DNA of 64,000 nucleotides from Pilaira anomala (Eukaryota; Mucoromycota; Mucoromycetes; Mucorales; Mucoraceae), in NCBI GenBank assembly GCA_025716855.1, contig JAIXMQ010000003.1, positions 728,001 to 792,000 on the forward strand, given 5' to 3'. Of this stretch, positions 58,624 through 64,000 are shown piece by piece; position 1 is the first letter of the stretch, and each line of letters opens with the position of its first letter. Under the pieces are notes generated by a model that searched no databases, was not told the DNA's origin, and saw only the letters and a list, made by a program, of their open reading frames with translations. Made by a program: the position numbers and the translations under genes.

Positions 58624-61600
58624 TTATAATTTTTTTAGAAATTTTCCATGATTTTCTAAACGTCTTGCTTTAAGGGTAAATTTTGATTCACCAACAATAA
58701 ATCGAACAAGATCGGTTAGATGTTCTAGTTCTTCAATGATGTCTTCAGTTGCACAAGCCATAGCGAACCAGGTTAAATTCCTGAATCGAAGTAATTTTTC
58801 AGGCCTATCTTCAACCCTTCTGTGATTTAAAAGTCGCTTTCTAGCTACACGGGAAGAGGGCATGAATGAAGGCAATGGAATTTTTGCTTTCAAAGAGGCA
58901 GTGAGTGTATAGAAATGTAATAAAATGGACGCGACCTACTTCAATAGTTAATATCATCTTTTTTTTTCTTTTTTTTTTTTACTATTTTAAGTCATTCTTC
59001 TTACCATATCACGTCTATAGAGATATTTATCCATCTTTCTTACGGTGTTTTTCACTTCTGGAGACATTTTCATCAAACAGAGCCTTAAACTCATCATACG
59101 ATCCAACAAGTTATGAGATGAAACTAAGATATCGTTATAAAACTCTTTAGGGAAAGGACCTTTCAATCTTGGCTCATGATCGGTTAACTTTAAAAGTTCA
59201 TTACAAGTAATTAATTTCTTTTCTAATTTACGCTCAATTTTTCTGGCTTCTTCAAATTCTTCGTCTGTTGGGAATAATCCTTCGTCGTGATAAAGAAATG
59301 TTCCCATGATAAATGAGTAATAGTCTCCTAGGTCGCCAATGGCACTTGCGAGCGTCTTTCGGACGGCCTTACGTGCTATAAATGGCCATACTGTCCAGTT
59401 TAGAAATAAGGCCACAAAGAGACCGATTATTAACGTAAGTGTTCTTAGCCTATGTGTAGGATATAAGTAAATTTCTTTCTTTTCTTTTCTTTTTTTCAGA
59501 AGGGAGTACTTTACCACACCATTTCCGCTACTGTTTCATCTGAATTTACAGGGTCAACATATTGACTAAGACTAACAATCATGTATGATATAAGGGTTAC
59601 GATAGTTACTTTTGCGTATGATGTAGAGAAATGAATATAAAAGAAAGGTACAGCTGTAAATAAGAAATTAGATAATGTTAAGTTAACTGAAATCGAAAAC
59701 ATGCAAGAAAAAATTTACCTATAATAAACGCAAATCCAGATAATAAGTATCCACTACTTCCATCAATTTCTAGAACAGCCCAAGCAGTGAGTGCACCTAT
59801 CAGGGTTCCAGCTAATCTCCATAGACCGCTAGATAAAGTACCGCCGCTACAAGAAAACATCATCAGTACTTTTTACTTCAACAATTTAACATTATTACTT
59901 TACCTAGTTGGATTCATGACGGCAATAACCTGTACGATTAAAAAATATATATATTGAGTTTATCAAGTAAATCAAAACAGGTTCCCACTTACAGTTAAGG
60001 CAGCCCATTGTCCACGTACGTTCATAAACCAATCTCTATACTCAAATACCCAAGCAGGGAAAGTCAAAAGACCCACAGCAAGCGAAAGTTTAAGAGCAAA
60101 CTTAAATTCGTAAGTTTGAAAATATCGAACACACAACCAAATATTATAGCGTAATCTTAAAATAGGAGGGGGTTTGATTTCATTCATATCATGGTTGTTA
60201 ACTATGGAGCTGGAAGTAGTACCTGATTCGAGTTCAGCTAATTTCTTATTTTCCAAACGTATTTCAACCGTATTTTTTTTATTTCGCTTTAAAATATTGA
60301 TGAGTCGGTTGGTGGTGGGTTTTTCATTATTGGATAGATTGGATGCTAATTGTCTTAGGCGATACTCCTCCTCAACATTCACACGATGTACATCAGCCGG
60401 CATATGATGTTGAAGGTACCCGAATGAATATCCACCTCTATCCTGTACATTTTGATAACTATTTGAATAAAACCATTTTCGCCATGTCTGTGTGGTGATT
60501 TGAGGCATATAAAGACGTTTCTTTTTTCCTTTTGCGCTTGTCAAAGTCTTGAGCTGTAATTTGTTCATTTCTTCTACCATGTATTCCAACTCAATGGCTA
60601 CTTCACGAAGTGAAAAGATGAAAAAAAAAATAATGAAAAGCTCTTCTCGAATAATGGCATCTAACCTTTCTCCATGCAGTTTTGAAAGGTTGATTTTGTA
60701 AAGTGCATGCATTCGATTTCTTTCGCATTTATCAAACGCTTGGATTTGAAGTCGCATGGTCTCTGCACAGTTGCAAAGTGAAGAAAGATTCTCTGTACTT
60801 TTTTTCTTGCTTTTTTCTACTTTTGATTCATCCACTTTAAATAAATGGAAAAGAGAGCCCAGAAAATTTTTGAGGGAATGGTGGGTATGCTCTTCTTTTA
60901 CAGGTAAATCAAGTTGATCGATTAAACTATCTCGTACACAGTCAAGTACAGTAGCACATTCTACTGCAAGTGAGAGCAATGGGTCACGTAGTTTCTCAAG
61001 GTAAGAGGCTAAGATTTCTTTTTGATCGGATCCGATGGTCTTTTCAGATCGAGGTGGTGGTTTTTGCTTTGGACCTGATAGCCGAGCAAGGTTAAGAAAG
61101 GATCTAAAAGATGAAGCTGTGTTTTGGTTCGAATAATCAGAAGTGTCTTCTTCTCGACCTGAGTGGCGATCACTGTAAAGATTTGATGAAGAAAAGATGG
61201 AGCGAATTGAGTGGGGAATACTTCTTCTTTTATTATCTACAGAATTCTGATGGTCATCCGTATCCTCTTCTGATAATGCAGGGATGGATCGAGAGCTATT
61301 ATGGTGTGCTGTTGCTAGGAACTCGTTGGAAGGAGTTTCGAATCGAATACTCTTTTCGTTCATTTTATGATGAGCTGCCATCATAGCTTGCATGTTGTTG
61401 GGTATGTCATCTACGGATTTACTGTTTGGAGAAGCAGAAAGTTTTGTTTGGTAAGGTCGTTTGTATGTACCATCATTTGCGTAACTTTCAGCTGCTTTTA
61501 ATGCGGATTTTCTTAAACTTTCATCTCTTGTAAGAGAAGTGTGATGTGGTTGATTAAGGGAGGTATTAGATGAACGTGATCGGAATGGTCTTTTTCTCTT

Positions 61601-63023
61601 CTTTTTTTTTCGTTTGGATTTAATTTCAATATATGAGTGTTCATCAGAAGAAGATGAAGAAGATGAAGGGGATGGTGTAGTAGTGGTTTGGGTGGCACGA
61701 AATATACCTTGTTCATTCTTTAAGTTTCCACCTAGAATACTAAGATGCTTTGTGATTCGATCAAGTGTATTTCGAATCGGGTTCAAGTCAGAGGAACAAG
61801 AATAGGCGTAAGAGACTTCGTATTTGGCTTCCTTGTATGCGATATTCACTGTGACCATGCCTTGTCTTACCTTTTCAGATAGATCTTGTACAGTTTTTAC
61901 AGACACTTTTTTGGTTTGTGAGTCCAAGAAGAATTGACTTGTGATGATGTCTAACATTTGCTTTGTATCGGATAAAGTCTGACTTAATGTTATACCTAAT
62001 GGGTATATATATATATATATATGTCAGTGCGCGTGTCTCTTTTTACATGATACTTTTTTTGTTTTTGTTTACCTAATCCATCCACAGCAGTTTCAGGCCA
62101 AAATATTAAATTGACAAATAACGAAACGAAATTTCCAATTAAAAGAGATAACCCAAACCTACTTGATAACCCAGTTGGTGTCTCAGTATAGCCTACACCC
62201 AGCGTTAAAGTAAACAATTGAACGACCATAAACTGTAAAGAAAAAAAGTGAAGTTTTGGAAAGGACTGTCGTAACATTTGAGCAGCAAAGATACCCAAGA
62301 GTAAGAATAAGCAGTTGATACCTACACCAGCACTTGAATCGGGATGAGATGCATTATAAGATGAAGCGGCAGCAACACCCGCTAAGCCATAGACGATGGC
62401 AACGGCAGCACCTAATGAGGAAGTCAAAGTGGCGTCGAATTGAGCGCCCATGGTTCTTCCTGGATGACTAAATAGGCAACCCGAGCAGACTAAAAATGGT
62501 GATTGACCCAAGGCTCGAGCTAGTGGATGAATTGTACTGAATAAGGTGGATATAAAGTAAGCGATACTACATTTTAAGATACGGCGAATGATGATACGAT
62601 TTGGTAGTTTCTTTTGTAAGTAATGAATCCACTTTGTTGTTGGTGGTGGTGGTTGTGTTGTATCGTTCGGAGTTCTTCTTTTATTGGAAGGACAATATCT
62701 GTCGGGTCGGATAGACGGCATGGGCTCAAATGAAATATCTTGATCGCTGCCATTGTTATTGTGTTCGGTTGAAGTACTAGAATCTTCTAAGATACTATGT
62801 CGATCTGAGTCGCGTATATAGTCGGTTGGCTTGGTTGGGTTTGGATCAGATCCGTCGTCTACAGACATATCAAAGAAGCTAACACATAAATTGATTAGTA
62901 AGGAAAAAAAAAAACGTCAAACGATAACTTCGTATTCTTTCTGCTGGTTTCTTACCCTTCTCTACCTTCTACATTGGTAGGTAATTCAGTCAATGGTACA
63001 CCAATTTCATCCTGATTACTCAT
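58624..63023 (-). CDS. FUSC / aromatic-acid-exporter-like membrane protein (ArAE_2 type)
   Basis: A multi-exon gene with two membrane blocks. The start is best placed at 63023 (MSNQDEIGVPLTELPTNVEG), because that exon splices in frame (GG|C) to FFDMSVDDGSDPNP. The first block (residues about 110-300) has CSIAYFISTLFSTIHPLARA, ATLTSSLGAAVAIVYGLAG, GINCLFLLLGIFAAQML and SLLIGNFVSLFVNLIFWPET. A long cytoplasmic, partly low-complexity region follows. The second block starts RYFQTYEFKFALKLSLAVGL then PAWVFEYRDWFMNVRGQWAA and continues through SGGTLSSGLWRLAGTLIGAL to GLFVALFLNWTVWPFIARKA. The order fits fungal proteins with an N-terminal 6-TM 'putative ER transporter' domain and a FUSC/aromatic-acid-exporter-like domain. 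Transport of small molecules is inferred from family. Confidence 0.8.
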
Positions 63024-63237
63024 GTCGCAAAAAGAAGAAGAATTATTTTTTTGGTTCTTGTGCGTTGGGATGGGTTTATATATGTTAAATTTATTGACTC
63101 TCCGACTCGAAAGTGGTTTATTTACATATTTGACAAGAAGGTATTTTTTCACTGATAAGAATTTTTTTATTCAAATGGTTTTTTTTCTGGGTGTATGTGT
63201 ATATGTATATATAAAAAGAAAAAAAAGAAGAAAGAAA

Positions 63238-64000
63238 TTAAGCGTAGTATTGCAAAGTCATCTTCTTCTTTGCTTGTACTTCTTGAATGGCTTCCATGAA
63301 ATCTTCATGAAGAATTTCTAAAGCGCCACGACGTAAAGCAAGCATACCGCTTTCAACACAAATAGCCTTACATTGAGCACCATTAAACTCATCACAACAT
63401 CTAGATAATTCCTCAAAGTTAACATCCTTACTGACATTCATCTTTCTTGAATGAATTTGAATGATACGAGCTCTTGCTTCTTCATTAGGTAATGGGAACT
63501 CAATTTTACGATCTAAACGACCTGATCTCAGTAAAGCAGGATCCAAAATATCGATACGATTAGTAGCAGCAATGACCTTAATACGATCATCTGAAGAGAA
63601 ACCATCCAATTGATTCAAGAGTTCCAACATGGTACGTTGAACTTCACGATCACCAGATTTCTCAGAATCGAAACGTTTTGTACCAATAGCATCTAATTCA
63701 TCAATAAAGATAATAGTAGGTGATTTCTCTTTAGCTAATTCGAATGCATCTCGTACTAATTTGGCGCCATCACCAATAAACATTTGAACGAGTTGAGGAC
63801 CGGCTAACTTGAGATAAGTAGAATTGGTTTGTGCAGCACATGCACGAGCCAATAAAGTTTTACCAGTACCGGGTGGACCGTACATCAAGACACCTTTAGG
63901 TGGTTTAATACCCAAGTTCTTGAATCGATCAGCATGTGTCATGGGTAAAACTACTGCTTCAACTAATTCTTCAATTTGTTTATCTAAACCACCAATATCG
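63238..64000 (-). CDS. RPT5: 26S proteasome regulatory ATPase Rpt5, C-terminal part (5' end outside window)
   Basis: About 254 C-terminal residues of an AAA+ ATPase. Seen: [28 protein letters not shown] (Walker A), [16 protein letters not shown] (pore-loop aromatic-hydrophobic-Gly), [11 protein letters not shown] (Walker B), [20 protein letters not shown] (sensor and arginine fingers). The end, MTLQYYA, is an HbYX motif, which docks into the 20S alpha ring. A -YYA end is typical of Rpt5, against other Rpt subunits. Rpt5 is one of six base ATPases that unfold substrates. The gene continues past base 64000. Confidence 0.96.
   Translation of the reverse strand, partial: DIGGLDKQIEELVEAVVLPMTHADRFKNLGIKPPKGVLMYGPPGTGKTLLARACAAQTNSTYLKLAGPQLVQMFIGDGAKLVRDAFELAKEKSPTIIFIDELDAIGTKRFDSEKSGDREVQRTMLELLNQLDGFSSDDRIKVIAATNRIDILDPALLRSGRLDRKIEFPLPNEEARARIIQIHSRKMNVSKDVNFEELSRCCDEFNGAQCKAICVESGMLALRRGALEILHEDFMEAIQEVQAKKKMTLQYYA

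Noticed and set aside
1..64000. tRNA, rRNA and CRISPR search by eye
   Set aside because: No cloverleaf-type B-box with acceptor stem, no rRNA segments and no spaced palindromic repeat array were found; CRISPR is not expected in a eukaryotic genome.

Overview
This is eukaryotic, fungal nuclear DNA. It is AT-rich, with many A/T homopolymers and TA/GA microsatellites. Most genes are cut by short GT-AG introns of about 60-90 nt, typically with GTAAGT-like donors and TAG/CAG acceptors. The proteins (PDR-type ABC transporters, QCR8, exocyst Sec3, a FUSC/ArAE-like membrane protein, BAR-SH3 and polyglutamine proteins) fit a fungus. The AT bias, intron style and mobile elements (Harbinger, gag and Fanzor-like relics) suggest an early-diverging filamentous fungus, most likely Mucoromycota. 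That placement is inference.

Layout. 1-1645: 3' part of an RRM protein with a long Lys/Glu/Pro repeat tail. 1.8-7.0 kb: a small Cys-rich protein, an eIF4E-like protein with a polyQ extension, a probable mitochondrial protein and a 145-aa unknown protein. 7.0-11.2 kb: a repeat-rich zone with a poly-A insertion, a decayed retrotransposon gag and a 54-bp minisatellite. 11.3-14.5 kb: a CLASP/TOG-like gene with damage signs. 14.9-16.2 kb: RPL3, with an 8-nt micro-exon. 16.3-23.1 kb: exocyst SEC3 and delta-COP RET2 in tandem. 23.2-29.6 kb: a nest of mobile DNA (SNF2 helicase relic, Harbinger transposase gene with TIRs, an outer inverted repeat with recombinase-like fragments, and a second, internally deleted Harbinger). 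29.9-30.6 kb: a C2H2 zinc-finger protein. 30.6-33.8 kb: gene-poor DNA. 33.8-40.2 kb: V-ATPase subunit a, a BAR-SH3 protein and a Pro/Gln-rich protein. 40.8-41.8 kb: relic of a Fanzor/TnpB-like gene. 44.3-45.6 kb: a pseudokinase resembling Tribbles. 47.6-48.0 kb: QCR8. 48.3-58.2 kb: two tandem full-length PDR ABC transporters. 58.6-63.0 kb: a FUSC/ArAE-like transporter. 63.2 kb to the end: 3' part of proteasome RPT5.

The housekeeping genes (translation, secretion, vacuolar acidification, respiration, proteasome) do not form one pathway. The exceptions are the two drug-efflux paralogues, which look like a local duplication, and the adjacent FUSC-like gene, which may also be a small-molecule exporter. 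The most unusual parts are the 24-29 kb Harbinger complex, the Fanzor-like relic, the pseudokinase, and the genes whose first coding exon is only the ATG.
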